A stretch of 62,663 bases of DNA, taken from NCBI GenBank assembly GCA_964553025.1, contig CAZKJF010000007.1, positions 1-62,663 on the forward strand, in the 5' to 3' direction. The position numbers were made by a program, and so were the translations under genes. The notes under the pieces are model-generated. The model did no database searches. It saw only the letters and a program-made list of their open reading frames with translations, and had not been told where the DNA came from. Shown here in pieces: positions 32,690 to 40,934 of this stretch (positions are counted from its first letter, which is position 1; each line of letters begins with the position of its first letter). The DNA is from 2-01-FULL-49-17 sp964553025. Lineage in GTDB: Bacteria > Patescibacteriota > Minisyncoccia > 2-02-FULL-40-12 > GWA2-44-9.

Positions 32690-32728
32690 CCACACCACCG
32701 CCCCGGTATAACCGGGGCGGTGGTGTGG
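32690..32728 (-). terminator. Hairpin terminator, 17-bp stem
   Basis: Perfect arms CCACACCACCGCCCCGG and complement with a TATAA loop, downstream of the Pro-rich membrane protein (stop at 32754). No T-tract follows on the minus strand. Confidence 0.7.
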
Positions 32729-32753
32729 ACGAACAACATATCTTTTTGTTCCT

Positions 32754-34100
32754 CTAAGACCCTACGGTTTGAGAGAAGAGCCGGATGGCATCAATTGCCG
32801 CAAACATTGCTTCCCTTGACCCGGCCATGATCAAGTATGACTTGCCTTGATACGATAAGATTCCATAATCAATCGAGGCATCGGGGAATGCAAAATTCTT
32901 GTAGCGAACCGAGGTGCCCTGATAATCGGTACTCAAGAAAGGATCAACATTTTTACTGGGTGTAATAGCAAAAAGGGAAGCAAGATCATTGGACATCGTT
33001 GGTTCCCAACTCTGCAGGGTTCCATAGGCCGGACTCGTTAATTCAGTAATGAAGACAAGGCGTTTTGCTCCTGTCGATGCTTGTGCTATCTTGCCGGCGC
33101 TGGTAAATGCTTCTTGCTGTCCGTAGACCAGAACAACCGAATCGCTGCCAATCAGATTGTTAATATCAGCCGGATAGTTGACGAGGAATCGGGAAAGAAG
33201 CTGAAAGGGCGTTAATGCAATCGTAGCATTGGCATCCGTAACCGTAATCTGCCCAAATAGCCCTAAAGAAGGAGTCACGCTGGTCTTATACGAGCTTAGG
33301 AATGCCTGAAGCGCATCCCCAGTAGCCGGCAATGCAATCGTGGCGGCCCGAGACGGAAAAATATCGCTTAACCGTACATTTACTGGCGTAGGTGTCGGCG
33401 TAACGGTTGGAGTCGGTGTTTCAACGACAACTTCTTCAGTATCACGAATAAAGAAGTACCAATACCCTCCGCCCAAAACGAGGGCAGCAGCTAAAATACT
33501 TAACAAAACAATAAGTGGACGGCGGGAAGTTCCACCGCCCAGGCCGGCTTCAGGCACTGAAAACTGACTCTTTGCTTCAGGAGCAGCAGGTTGGGGAGCG
33601 GGCGGCGTTTGACCAGGAATACGCGGCAAGAAAGGTGCCGGCGGAGACGACTGGGTGGGTCCTAGTGTGGCTGTAGGACCGGACGAGCGAGCTACTGGAG
33701 CAACCGGAACAGAATGTTGAGGGGTCGGTGTCGGCGTGGCAGGCATCGTAGGGGCCGTGGGGACCCTTCGCGGAGTAGTTATTCCCTGAAGCGGCTGTCC
33801 CGCTTTTAGCTTGCTAACATCATCATTCATGGTACGAATGTTCGATTGATATTCCCGAGGCTGAACTTGGGGTGCCGGAGAACCGGGAATAGTCGGCGCC
33901 GGTGAAGGAGCTGGTTTGGGAGCGGCAGGCGCGGGCCGAGAAACTGGCGCGGGTGATGGGGTATTGGGAGCCGTAGGAACAGACTGAGAAGGAGCGCTAG
34001 AAGTCGTTCCTCCGCCTTGCGGACGGCTCAATTCTTTAACCAATTCATCAATATTTACTTGCGGATTTGTCGGTGGATTCTGGCCCGGAACATCTGCCAT
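32754..34100 (-). CDS. Pro-rich single-pass membrane protein, unknown
   Basis: A 448-residue protein. Residues 1-200 are disordered and dominated by Pro, Ala, Ser and Thr; a membrane helix follows (about 205-222, LIVLLSILAAALVLGGGYWYF), then a short Thr-Pro linker and an extracytoplasmic domain of about 200 residues. The C-terminal domain has no recognisable catalytic motif; it shows regular alternation of strands and helices. The architecture is seen in unannotated Patescibacteria proteins, but I cannot name the family. It ends with a hairpin terminator and is upstream of the second repeat cluster. Confidence 0.8.
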   Translation of the reverse strand: MADVPGQNPPTNPQVNIDELVKELSRPQGGGTTSSAPSQSVPTAPNTPSPAPVSRPAPAAPKPAPSPAPTIPGSPAPQVQPREYQSNIRTMNDDVSKLKAGQPLQGITTPRRVPTAPTMPATPTPTPQHSVPVAPVARSSGPTATLGPTQSSPPAPFLPRIPGQTPPAPQPAAPEAKSQFSVPEAGLGGGTSRRPLIVLLSILAAALVLGGGYWYFFIRDTEEVVVETPTPTVTPTPTPVNVRLSDIFPSRAATIALPATGDALQAFLSSYKTSVTPSLGLFGQITVTDANATIALTPFQLLSRFLVNYPADINNLIGSDSVVLVYGQQEAFTSAGKIAQASTGAKRLVFITELTSPAYGTLQSWEPTMSNDLASLFAITPSKNVDPFLSTDYQGTSVRYKNFAFPDASIDYGILSYQGKSYLIMAGSREAMFAAIDAIRLFSQTVGS

Positions 34101-34193
34101 AGTGAGGGAGATCTGGAATCGCGAAAGGCAATTCTAAATCTTTTAAATAATTGCCTTTATTGTAGCATAGCCGAAAATAATTTTGTACAGATA

Positions 34194-36308
34194 CTACTTC
34201 CGCTGTCCTTTCATGGTCAGATTCAAGCGGCCGAGTTCATCGACGTTCTTCACCCAGACATGGACTTTCTGGCCTTCGGCAAGGATATCGCTGGGGTGCC
34301 GGACTCGCTCACGACTCATTTCTGAAACATGGACTAGCCCGTCAATTCCCGGCAAAATCTCTACGAAAGCCCCGAAATCCATAATTTTCACGACAGTTCC
34401 ATCAAATTCGTCGCCCGGATTCGGTTCGTAGGTCAATTCATTAATCAAGTCGAGAGCGAGTTTCATGCCGTCGGCGGTGTTGCAAGTGATAAATACCGAT
34501 CCATCATCTTCAATATCGATCTCAGCGCCGGTTCGTTCGATAATTTCATTGATCGTTTTGCCGCCGCTGCCGATAACTGCTCCGATTTTCTTGGGATTAA
34601 TCTTGATGACCTTCACGCGAGGAGCATGAGATGACAGTTCGGGACGGACAGACGGCAGAGCGGATGCAATCACATCCAGAATCTCCAATCGGGCTTTTTT
34701 GGCTTGGATCAACGCTTCATGAAGAATCTTGGGAGTAATACCTTCAATCTTAACATCCATCTGCATACCGGTAATACCGTCTCGGGTGCCGGCGACTTTC
34801 AAGTCCATATCGCCGTGGTGGTCTTCAGGGCCCTGAATATCCGTCAGAATCTTGTATTTCTCGCCTTTTTCATCAAACATCAAACCCATCGCGATGCCGG
34901 CGGCCGGCGCCTTGATCGGCACACCGCCGTCCATGAGGGCAAGCGTCGAACCGCAAACCGAGGCCATCGAGGATGAACCATTGGAAGACAAAATCTCCGA
35001 TACAACGCGGATTGTGTACGGAAACTCATCTTTGGTTGGAATAATCGGCTCAAGAGAACGTTCGGCGAGATAGCCGTGGCCGATTTCCCGGCGGCCGAGG
35101 CCGCCGATTCGCTTTACTTCGCCGGTGCTGTAGCCGGGGAAAACATAATGATGCATGAAACGCTTTTTGGTCAGATCGATCTCCATGGTTTCAAGCCATT
35201 GTTCGGCACCCGGAGCAGCCAACGTTAAAATGGACAAGGCCTGGGTTGAGCCGCGATTAAATAACCCGGAACCATGCGTGTGCGGCAATAGTCCCGCATC
35301 GGCAGAGATCGCCCGTAATTCATCAGTTTTACGGCCATCAGGTCGTTTTTCTTCTTCCAAAACATTTTTATGCACCATTCGGTCGATTTCCTCTTCAAAA
35401 ATAACGCTTGCCTCGTTCATTTTTTTTCCCAGGTCGGGATTCTCGGCGAATTGCTGTTTGATATGCTCCATCAATTCAGCCTTAATTTGACCCAATCCTT
35501 CGTAGAGTTCATTCTTGCCTTTTCCGGGTAAATACAAAGCCGTACGCAGCTTACTCTCCGAAAAAGTGCGGACCACGGCAATCAGGGAAGCGTCATGCTC
35601 CGCGATATTAAGAATTTTCTTGGGTTTGCCGATCTCGGCAACGATTTTCTTCTGAAATTCAATGAGGGCTTGAAGCTCGTCAAAACCTTTGGCAATAGCG
35701 TTAGCCATGTCATTTTCGCCGATAATATTGGCGCCGGCTTCGATCATGTTGATACGGCTGGCTGTCCCTGCAACAATAACGTCAAAGTCGCTTTCCTGAC
35801 GCTGTTTATAGCTCGGATTGATAACAAGGTTGCCGCCGATACGACCCACGCGTGCACCGGCAACCGGCCCATTAAAGGGAATATCCGAAATCATCAGGGC
35901 GATTGAAGCGCCGAAAAGAGCCGGCATGTCCGGATCGTTCACGCCATCAAAGGAGAGAACCGTCGCAACCACCTGAATCTCGTTGCGGATATTAGAGTTG
36001 AATCGAGGCCGGATCGTGCGATCAATCACTCGGCCTGTTAAAATGGCTTCCTCCGAGGGCTTACCTTCCCGTTTAATCCACTTAGAGCCTTTAATTTTGC
36101 CGGCGGCATAGTATTTCTCTTCGTATTCAACCGTCAGCGGCAGGTAATCGACTGCTTTCTCGCTTGCTGACATGGTAGCATTGATGAGAACCGTGGTTTC
36201 ACCGTATTGAACGCGGACGGTGGCATTGGCCTGGCCGCCCAAACGGCCGGTTTCAACCGTCAGCGGTTGACCGGCAAATTCTGTCTTATATGTTTTAATT
36301 TCCGCCAT
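34194..36308 (-). CDS. pnp: Polyribonucleotide nucleotidyltransferase (PNPase)
   Basis: PNPase degrades RNA 3' to 5' phosphorolytically. The 704-residue enzyme has two RNase PH domains (about 10-210 and 300-530) joined by a helical linker, a KH domain (GAVIGSGGKTINEIIERTG) and a C-terminal S1 domain (FDGTVVKIMDFGAFVEILPG). The C-terminus stops at the S1 domain, typical for the family. The ATG at 36308 (MAEIKTYK) is chosen over an upstream ATG four codons earlier. A perfect 20-bp stem lies 55 nt upstream, reminiscent of the RNase III-cleaved leader that autoregulates E. coli pnp. Order rpsO-NYN-pnp. Confidence 0.97.
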   Translation of the reverse strand: MAEIKTYKTEFAGQPLTVETGRLGGQANATVRVQYGETTVLINATMSASEKAVDYLPLTVEYEEKYYAAGKIKGSKWIKREGKPSEEAILTGRVIDRTIRPRFNSNIRNEIQVVATVLSFDGVNDPDMPALFGASIALMISDIPFNGPVAGARVGRIGGNLVINPSYKQRQESDFDVIVAGTASRINMIEAGANIIGENDMANAIAKGFDELQALIEFQKKIVAEIGKPKKILNIAEHDASLIAVVRTFSESKLRTALYLPGKGKNELYEGLGQIKAELMEHIKQQFAENPDLGKKMNEASVIFEEEIDRMVHKNVLEEEKRPDGRKTDELRAISADAGLLPHTHGSGLFNRGSTQALSILTLAAPGAEQWLETMEIDLTKKRFMHHYVFPGYSTGEVKRIGGLGRREIGHGYLAERSLEPIIPTKDEFPYTIRVVSEILSSNGSSSMASVCGSTLALMDGGVPIKAPAAGIAMGLMFDEKGEKYKILTDIQGPEDHHGDMDLKVAGTRDGITGMQMDVKIEGITPKILHEALIQAKKARLEILDVIASALPSVRPELSSHAPRVKVIKINPKKIGAVIGSGGKTINEIIERTGAEIDIEDDGSVFITCNTADGMKLALDLINELTYEPNPGDEFDGTVVKIMDFGAFVEILPGIDGLVHVSEMSRERVRHPSDILAEGQKVHVWVKNVDELGRLNLTMKGQRK

Positions 36309-36362
36309 GAAAACGAACAAAAGAGGAGAGCGGTCTCATGATGAGTGAGGCCCGAGCAATGC

Positions 36363-36404
36363 TAGCCAATCAGCGAAACCGCTTGCGGTTTCGCTGATTG
36401 GCTA
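36363..36404 (-). promoter_or_regulatory. Perfect 20-bp stem-loop upstream of pnp
   Basis: Arms TAGCCAATCAGCGAAACCGC and complement with a 2-nt loop. No T-tract follows, so it is an unlikely terminator. Its position suggests a regulatory leader hairpin. Confidence 0.6.
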
Positions 36405-36481
36405 ATTCAGCCCTGATGCCTTGCCGTGTTCTTCGCTTTTGTTATAAATAATTGCTGGCGTTAATATACCACGTCCGACCC

Positions 36482-36522
36482 GGATTGAAAAGGCCCGCGC
36501 AAAGCGCGGGCCTTTTCAATCC
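36482..36522 (-). terminator. Perfect 19-bp inverted repeat after the NYN gene
   Basis: Arms GGATTGAAAAGGCCCGCGC and complement with an AAA loop, starting 5 nt after the NYN stop; CTTTTC in the 3' arm. It would separate rpsO-NYN transcription from pnp at least in part. Confidence 0.75.
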
Positions 36523-36526
36523 TCCG

Positions 36527-37045
36527 CTATTTCAGGAGTATTTTTTCTTTCAGCTCATCTAAATCCGTAAAGTTATGGGCGGCGTTGATCAGCCGCGCAC
36601 TCGTTGAGCGGCCAAATCCTGCCACTTCAACGACCTGGCCGTTGAATTTGAGATACTCCACCAACGGCTCGTAATCGCCATCCCCGGAGACAAGAACGAT
36701 AACATCGACAAGCTTGGACAAAGTAATCGCATCAATAGCGATTGCCACATCCCAGTCGCCTTTTTTCATGCCGCCCGGAAAAATCTGGAGATCCTTTGAC
36801 TTCAGTTCATAGCCGGCTTTTTCTAAAGCGCTAAAGAACGCCTTTTCTTCTTCGGTATCAGATTTGACCACGTAGGCAACAGCTCGGACAAGTTCGCGGT
36901 TCGCCGTAACCAGTTTGAGCAATTCTTTGAAATTAACCCGGTTGTGATAGAGATTCTTGGCCGAATGATACATATTCGACACGTCGACAAACACCCCGAT
37001 GCGATGATTTTTTCGCTGGGGTACTGTTATTTTTGAGTTAGCCAT
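36527..37045 (-). CDS. NYN-domain (LabA/DUF88) putative ribonuclease
   Basis: A 172-residue protein of the PIN-like NYN superfamily. The acidic active-site residues are visible in IGVFVDVSNMYH (about 17-28), GDWDVAIAIDAITL (about 95-108) and VLVSGDGDYEPLVEYL (about 117-132). NYN proteins are metal-dependent RNases or RNA-binding relatives. Its place between rpsO and pnp, in what is usually a direct rpsO-pnp pair, suggests a link with RNA processing; that is inference. It starts 17 nt after the rpsO stop. Confidence 0.9.
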   Translation of the reverse strand: MANSKITVPQRKNHRIGVFVDVSNMYHSAKNLYHNRVNFKELLKLVTANRELVRAVAYVVKSDTEEEKAFFSALEKAGYELKSKDLQIFPGGMKKGDWDVAIAIDAITLSKLVDVIVLVSGDGDYEPLVEYLKFNGQVVEVAGFGRSTSARLINAAHNFTDLDELKEKILLK

Positions 37046-37062
37046 CTGTTTTTTGCTTAAAA

Positions 37063-37332
37063 TTACTTTCCTAAATCGAGTTTTTTGACCAGCACGGAAT
37101 GACGCTTGGCGTCAGTACGCTTGAGATAATCAAGCAAGCGCTTGCGCTTGGCAACCATCTTCAAAAGACCGAGACGGGAACTGTTGTCTTTCTGATGTTT
37201 TTTCAAATGCTTCGCCAAAGAGTCAATTTCTTTAGTAAATAAAGCAATTTGAGCTTCGGCAGAACCGGTATCTTTGTCATGAATTCGGACGCCTTCCAAA
37301 ATTTTTGATTTTTGCTGGGTCGTTAAAGCCAT
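37063..37332 (-). CDS. rpsO: 30S ribosomal protein S15
   Basis: An 89-residue S15, the primary binder of the 16S central domain. It has the family-typical DTGSAEAQIALFTKEIDSL, the HLKKHQKDNSSRLGL loop and RKRLLDYLKR. The frame runs open far upstream, but the ATG at 37332 gives the standard length and the promoter lies within the extension. First gene of rpsO-NYN-pnp. Confidence 0.98.
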   Translation of the reverse strand: MALTTQQKSKILEGVRIHDKDTGSAEAQIALFTKEIDSLAKHLKKHQKDNSSRLGLLKMVAKRKRLLDYLKRTDAKRHSVLVKKLDLGK

Positions 37333-37358
37333 GGGTATATGAAATTTAGGACAAATCA

Positions 37359-37387
37359 ATTCTATCACAAACTCGGCCAAATTACAA
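37359..37387 (-). promoter_or_regulatory. Promoter of rpsO
   Basis: Minus-strand TTGTAA (37382-37387), 17-nt spacer, TAGAAT (37359-37364). Predicted leader about 20 nt. It is divergent from the xer promoter. Confidence 0.78.
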
Positions 37388-37395
37388 GACCCCGG

Positions 37396-37424
37396 TTCCC
37401 ATCGATTCCTGTACATCGTATAAT
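37396..37424 (+). promoter_or_regulatory. Promoter of the Xer recombinase (leaderless)
   Basis: TTCCCA (37396-37401), 17-nt spacer, TATAAT (37419-37424), then 7 nt to the ATG at 37432. Confidence 0.65.
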
Positions 37425-37431
37425 GATACTT

Positions 37432-38343
37432 ATGGACGTAAAGACTCTCAAACAGCAGTATCTCGAGTACCTGGAGATCGAAAAAAACCGATCGCCAAAA
37501 ACCCTTGAGAACTATAACCGATACTTGGATCGGTTCCTGCAATTCGCCAAAATCTCCAGCCCTGTCCAGTTGGATGAAGAGAAGGTCCGGATGTTTCGGC
37601 TATGGCTGAATCGCCAGACCGACCGCGACGGCCAGCCGCTCAAGCGTATCACTCAAAACTACCACATCATTGCCATCCGCAATTTCTTAAAATATCTGGC
37701 TAAGCGCGGCGTGAAGAGCGTCTCGCCGGAAAAGATTGAACTTGGCAAACAAGAAGACCGCCATGTTACGTTTCTTGAAAATGAGGAATTGAACCGACTG
37801 CTTGATTCGCCGAAGGGGAACGACCTGGACGCATTGCGGGACAAAGCCATTTTGAGCATGCTCTTTAGCACCGGCATGCGCGTCTCCGAACTCTGCTCGC
37901 TGAACCGGGATAAAGTCGACCTGAAACGCGGAGAATTGTCGGTCTTAGGAAAAGGTCGCAAAATCCGTCTCGTGTTCATTTCTGACCAAGCGCGCGACCA
38001 CATCGGGAACTACCTGGATAAACGAAAAGACGCCGACGAAGCGCTCTTCATCCGGATCCCCAAAACCGGCACCTACACCAAGGATAGCGACCTGCGTCTG
38101 ACGCCGCGCAGCATCCAGCGAATCGTTAAAAAGCATGCCGTTCAAGCGGGAATTATGGGCAAAAAGGTTTCCCCGCACACGCTTCGGCACTCATATGCTA
38201 CCGATCTGCTCCGCAACGGTGCCGATATCCGTTCTGTTCAGGCTATGCTCGGCCACTCATCCGTCACCACGACTCAAATTTATACCCACGTCACCGATAC
38301 CCAGCTCCGCGAAGTCCACAAAAAATATCACGGGAAAAAATAA
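37432..38343 (+). CDS. XerC/XerD-family tyrosine recombinase
   Basis: A 303-residue tyrosine recombinase, probably the chromosome-dimer resolvase acting at dif. It has an N-terminal SAM-like DNA-binding domain (about 1-90) and a catalytic domain with the R in STGMRVSEL, K in LGKGRKIRLV, HxxR in HTLRHSYAT, H in GHSSVTTTQ and the Tyr nucleophile in IYTHV. It is the only such enzyme in the window, and a dif-like site was not identified. A frame extension upstream of 37432 is rejected because the -10 box lies there. No integrase-type accessory genes flank it, which favours the housekeeping role. Confidence 0.92.
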   Translation: MDVKTLKQQYLEYLEIEKNRSPKTLENYNRYLDRFLQFAKISSPVQLDEEKVRMFRLWLNRQTDRDGQPLKRITQNYHIIAIRNFLKYLAKRGVKSVSPEKIELGKQEDRHVTFLENEELNRLLDSPKGNDLDALRDKAILSMLFSTGMRVSELCSLNRDKVDLKRGELSVLGKGRKIRLVFISDQARDHIGNYLDKRKDADEALFIRIPKTGTYTKDSDLRLTPRSIQRIVKKHAVQAGIMGKKVSPHTLRHSYATDLLRNGADIRSVQAMLGHSSVTTTQIYTHVTDTQLREVHKKYHGKK

Positions 38344-38344
38344 T

Positions 38345-38367
38345 AACGGCCCGCGAAGCGGGCCGTT
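38345..38367 (+). terminator. Hairpin terminator of xer
   Basis: Perfect 10-bp arms AACGGCCCGC/GCGGGCCGTT with a GAA loop, right after the xer stop. It has no strong T-tract. Confidence 0.7.
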
Positions 38368-38393
38368 AGGCGGTAACTTCCAGCTGTAGCGGA

Positions 38394-39044
38394 TCAAATG
38401 AAATATCGCTTATCGTTTTTTGCCTCGATAATGCGATGGACCCAAAGCAACAGGCGAGCTTGATGGATTCTAATCGTTCTTTGAGCCGTAGAAACTCGAT
38501 ATGCTCCCGATGAAATTCCAAGTTCAGAGAATCCCGGACCTGTGACCAGGCTATTCAGCAGAGGGAATCTCATGCGGAAATAGGTTTTCGGGCCGGTCTT
38601 CATGGGATAGGTTCTAACCCGACCCTGGGCCAGTTCGTACTCATAAACCGAATACAGGAGCCCGGCTGGGACTAGATATGCGACCTTGGTATGAGCAACT
38701 AAGAATTCTTCCAAGCCGCGGCCGCCGCGGGCTTTGAAAATACGCAAAGGCAAATTCTTCAATTCGCCGCGCCAGGAACCCCGGTTGGTATAGCAAATGA
38801 AGATATAGTTCTTACCGGCAGGATGAGAATCTTCCAAACTTCTGATAAGCTGGCCCTCTTCGATGATTGGCCCGTTGGAAAGGCCGGACATTTTGACTTC
38901 GGAATAACTGCCGGAAGAGTGTCGGAGGTCGCCGTTTCGGTGGCTATGGTGCAAAATCATACCGCCTTCCAGATGCTGGGCAACTGTAACGCCGAAGGTA
39001 TCAATTGTCTCCAGACATCGCCGATACACAGCTGATGTTCGCAT
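38394..39044 (-). CDS. Hypothetical protein, possible nuclease-like
   Basis: I do not recognise the family. The 216-residue soluble, basic protein contains NGDLRH (about 37-42) followed by YSEVKMS (about 48-54), a D...ExK arrangement seen in PD-(D/E)XK nucleases, but the spacing is short and the rest does not confirm it. An RGSWRGE and a GGRGLEEF segment follow. An extended -10 (TGT-TATAAA on the minus strand, near 39066-39071) predicts a leader of about 15 nt. It is convergent with xer and separated from infB by tRNAs and their terminator, so probably monocistronic. Confidence 0.6.
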   Translation of the reverse strand: MRTSAVYRRCLETIDTFGVTVAQHLEGGMILHHSHRNGDLRHSSGSYSEVKMSGLSNGPIIEEGQLIRSLEDSHPAGKNYIFICYTNRGSWRGELKNLPLRIFKARGGRGLEEFLVAHTKVAYLVPAGLLYSVYEYELAQGRVRTYPMKTGPKTYFRMRFPLLNSLVTGPGFSELGISSGAYRVSTAQRTIRIHQARLLLWVHRIIEAKNDKRYFI

Positions 39045-39110
39045 ACGTTTAAAAGGTCTGTTCTTTTTATAACACTGACGCCGATAGGAGCAAGCAGCTG
39101 ACGGGGGATA

Positions 39111-39152
39111 ACCCTAATCAAAAATTCCGCTTTGCGGAATTTTTGATTAGGG
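39111..39152 (-). terminator. Hairpin terminator of the infB-tRNA operon
   Basis: Perfect 19-20-bp arms (ACCCTAATCAAAAATTCCGC and complement) with a TTT loop, abutting the 3' end of tRNA-Leu. AATTTTTGATTAG is present in both directions. Confidence 0.85.
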
Positions 39153-39234
39153 TGCCTGGGGCCGGACTCGAACCGGCAAGCCTTGCGGCAAGCGATTTTA
39201 AGTCGCTCGTGTATACCAATTCCACCACCCAGGC
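39153..39234 (-). tRNA. tRNA-Leu (TAA)
   Basis: Class II tRNA: acceptor GCCTGGG/CCCAGGC, anticodon stem AGCGA/TCGCT, loop CTTAAAA, long variable arm, T-arm GCCGG TTCGAGT CCGGC. CCA is not encoded. Confidence 0.95.
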
Positions 39235-39248
39235 ATGATACAGACCGG

Positions 39249-39320
39249 AGGCGCAGGCGGGAATCGAACCCGCGTATAAGAGTTTTGCAGACTCATGCCT
39301 TACCACTTGGCTACTGCGCC
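39249..39320 (-). tRNA. tRNA-Cys (GCA)
   Basis: Acceptor GGCGCAG/CTGCGCC, loop CTGCAAA with anticodon GCA, T-arm GCGGG TTCGATT CCCGC. It starts 2 nt after the infB stop, so it is cotranscribed with infB. Confidence 0.94.
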
Positions 39321-39322
39321 CT

Positions 39323-40846
39323 TTATAACGTTCTGGCGATCTTTTCCTCTTCGTACACTTCCAGTATATCACCAACGCGGACATCGGGATTCTTTTTGGG
39401 ATCGACTTCAAGGCGAATGCCACCTTCCACGCCTTCGTGGACTTCGGAAACGTCTTCTTTGTTCTGCTGGACTTGAGTAATCTTGCCGGTCAGGACCGTA
39501 TTCCCATCCCGAACAATCTCGCCCAGAGCGCCGCGAACCAGCGTTCCAGAAGTGACGCGGCCGCCGATGACCTGGAATCGAGCGTCTTTTTTGAATACGC
39601 CCAGGATTTTAACTTTGCCGAGCGGAATCCGGCGAACTTCCGGCTCGAGCAGGTTCGCCATTTCTTTGCGGACATATTCGATGAGTTCATAGATAATATC
39701 GAACGTGGCGGCAGGAACACTGTCCTGTTCGGCGAGCTTGCGAGCCGAAGATTCAATCGGGACGCGGAAACCAACGATACATCCTTTACCGGCTACGGCG
39801 GCACGGACATCAACATCGGTCACGGGACCAATATCATGAGAGATGACGGTGTAGCCGACTTCGTCGGACTTAATTTGGCGCAACGCCGTATCGATCGCTT
39901 CCAGCGAACTGGCAACATCGGTTTTCAAGACTAAACGCACATATTTCTTGTTGGAATCGCCGTTCGTCGGCATGCCGCGAAAGAACGAAAACAAGGGAGT
40001 AAGATTCACGTTCGCCGCGGATAAATCCATCGCTTCGTCTTTAGAATACGCCGCCCGAAATTGGCGGCCAATTTCGGGGGCAGCCGGCCAACCGATGATG
40101 ACCACGGGTTGAGACGGCTCGGCTTTGGGAATCGGCTCGCCGATAAAATTCTCCATGGATTTGATTTTGCCGACCACGGTCCCGGCCACGATCCAATCAG
40201 CCAGAGACAGGAGGCCTTTTTGAACTAAAGCGGTGGCGACATAGCCACGGCGCTTGTCTAAGTGCGATTCGATGATTACGCCTTCGGCAGGCAGCGTGCG
40301 ATCTTCTTTCAAGTCTTCCAGTTCGGCAACCAGCAAAATCATATCCAGCAGATCGGGGATATTGCGCTTTTCCTTGGCGGAAACCTCAACCACCGGCACA
40401 GTGCCGCCCCAATCCTCAACCAAAACATCCAATCCGGCCAAATCCTGTTTCACTTTTTGGACATTTGCGCCTCCTTTGTCGATCTTGTTAATGGCGACGA
40501 TAAAGGGGATTTCTTCTTCCTTGATGATTCGAATCGCTTCAGCCGTCTGGGGTTTCACGCTCTCATCGGCCGCGACAACCAAAATCGCCACATCGGCAAC
40601 TTTGGTGCCGCGCGAACGAATTGCCGTAAAGGCCTCATGGCCCGGCGTATCCAAAAAGGTGATCATCTTGCCGGCATGGGTAACCTGGTAGGCACCGATA
40701 TGCTGGGTAATGCCTCCCGATTCGGTAGCGACCACGTTGGACTGGCGGATCACATCCAGGAGAGAAGTCTTGCCGTGATCAACATGGCCCAGAACAACCA
40801 CGATCGGCGGACGATGAGTATTCGATTGTGGCTGTATTTCGGGCAT
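39323..40846 (-). CDS. infB: Translation initiation factor IF-2, minimal form
   Basis: IF-2 is the GTPase that brings initiator tRNA to the 30S subunit. The protein has about 507 residues: a short N-terminal tail, then G1 GHVDHGKTSLL (about 20-30), DTPGHEAF, NKID and SAKE in the GTPase, followed by domains II-IV ending in DILEVYEEEKIA. The long N-terminal region of E. coli IF-2 is absent, a common reduction in small genomes. The ATG at 40846 is chosen because the promoter -10 (40870-40875) rules out the upstream frame start at 40879. Cotranscribed with tRNA-Cys and tRNA-Leu. Confidence 0.97.
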   Translation of the reverse strand: MPEIQPQSNTHRPPIVVVLGHVDHGKTSLLDVIRQSNVVATESGGITQHIGAYQVTHAGKMITFLDTPGHEAFTAIRSRGTKVADVAILVVAADESVKPQTAEAIRIIKEEEIPFIVAINKIDKGGANVQKVKQDLAGLDVLVEDWGGTVPVVEVSAKEKRNIPDLLDMILLVAELEDLKEDRTLPAEGVIIESHLDKRRGYVATALVQKGLLSLADWIVAGTVVGKIKSMENFIGEPIPKAEPSQPVVIIGWPAAPEIGRQFRAAYSKDEAMDLSAANVNLTPLFSFFRGMPTNGDSNKKYVRLVLKTDVASSLEAIDTALRQIKSDEVGYTVISHDIGPVTDVDVRAAVAGKGCIVGFRVPIESSARKLAEQDSVPAATFDIIYELIEYVRKEMANLLEPEVRRIPLGKVKILGVFKKDARFQVIGGRVTSGTLVRGALGEIVRDGNTVLTGKITQVQQNKEDVSEVHEGVEGGIRLEVDPKKNPDVRVGDILEVYEEEKIARTL

Positions 40847-40869
40847 GAAAGTGAAGGTGAATGCCCAAA

Positions 40870-40898
40870 ATTCTATCATTTTTTCGGCATTTGGTCAA
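40870..40898 (-). promoter_or_regulatory. Promoter of infB
   Basis: Minus-strand TTGACC (40893-40898), 17-nt spacer, TAGAAT (40870-40875). Predicted leader about 17 nt. Confidence 0.8.
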
Positions 40899-40934
40899 AG
40901 CCCGGAAGCCAAAAGGGGGTGAGATTCATAAACC

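Noticed and set aside
32500..32700. Chromosomal origin of replication
   Set aside because: One exact DnaA box and repeats are present, but there is no dnaA, dnaN or A+T-rich unwinding region, and other DnaA boxes are scattered.
36363..36404. Terminator between the NYN gene and pnp
   Set aside because: No T-tract follows on the minus strand; the stem at 36482-36522 fits that role better.
37333..37542. N-terminal extension of S15
   Set aside because: It contains the rpsO promoter and has no counterpart in S15 proteins.
37432..38343. Integrase of a mobile element
   Set aside because: No element genes, attachment repeats or tRNA target adjoin it; a housekeeping Xer role fits better.
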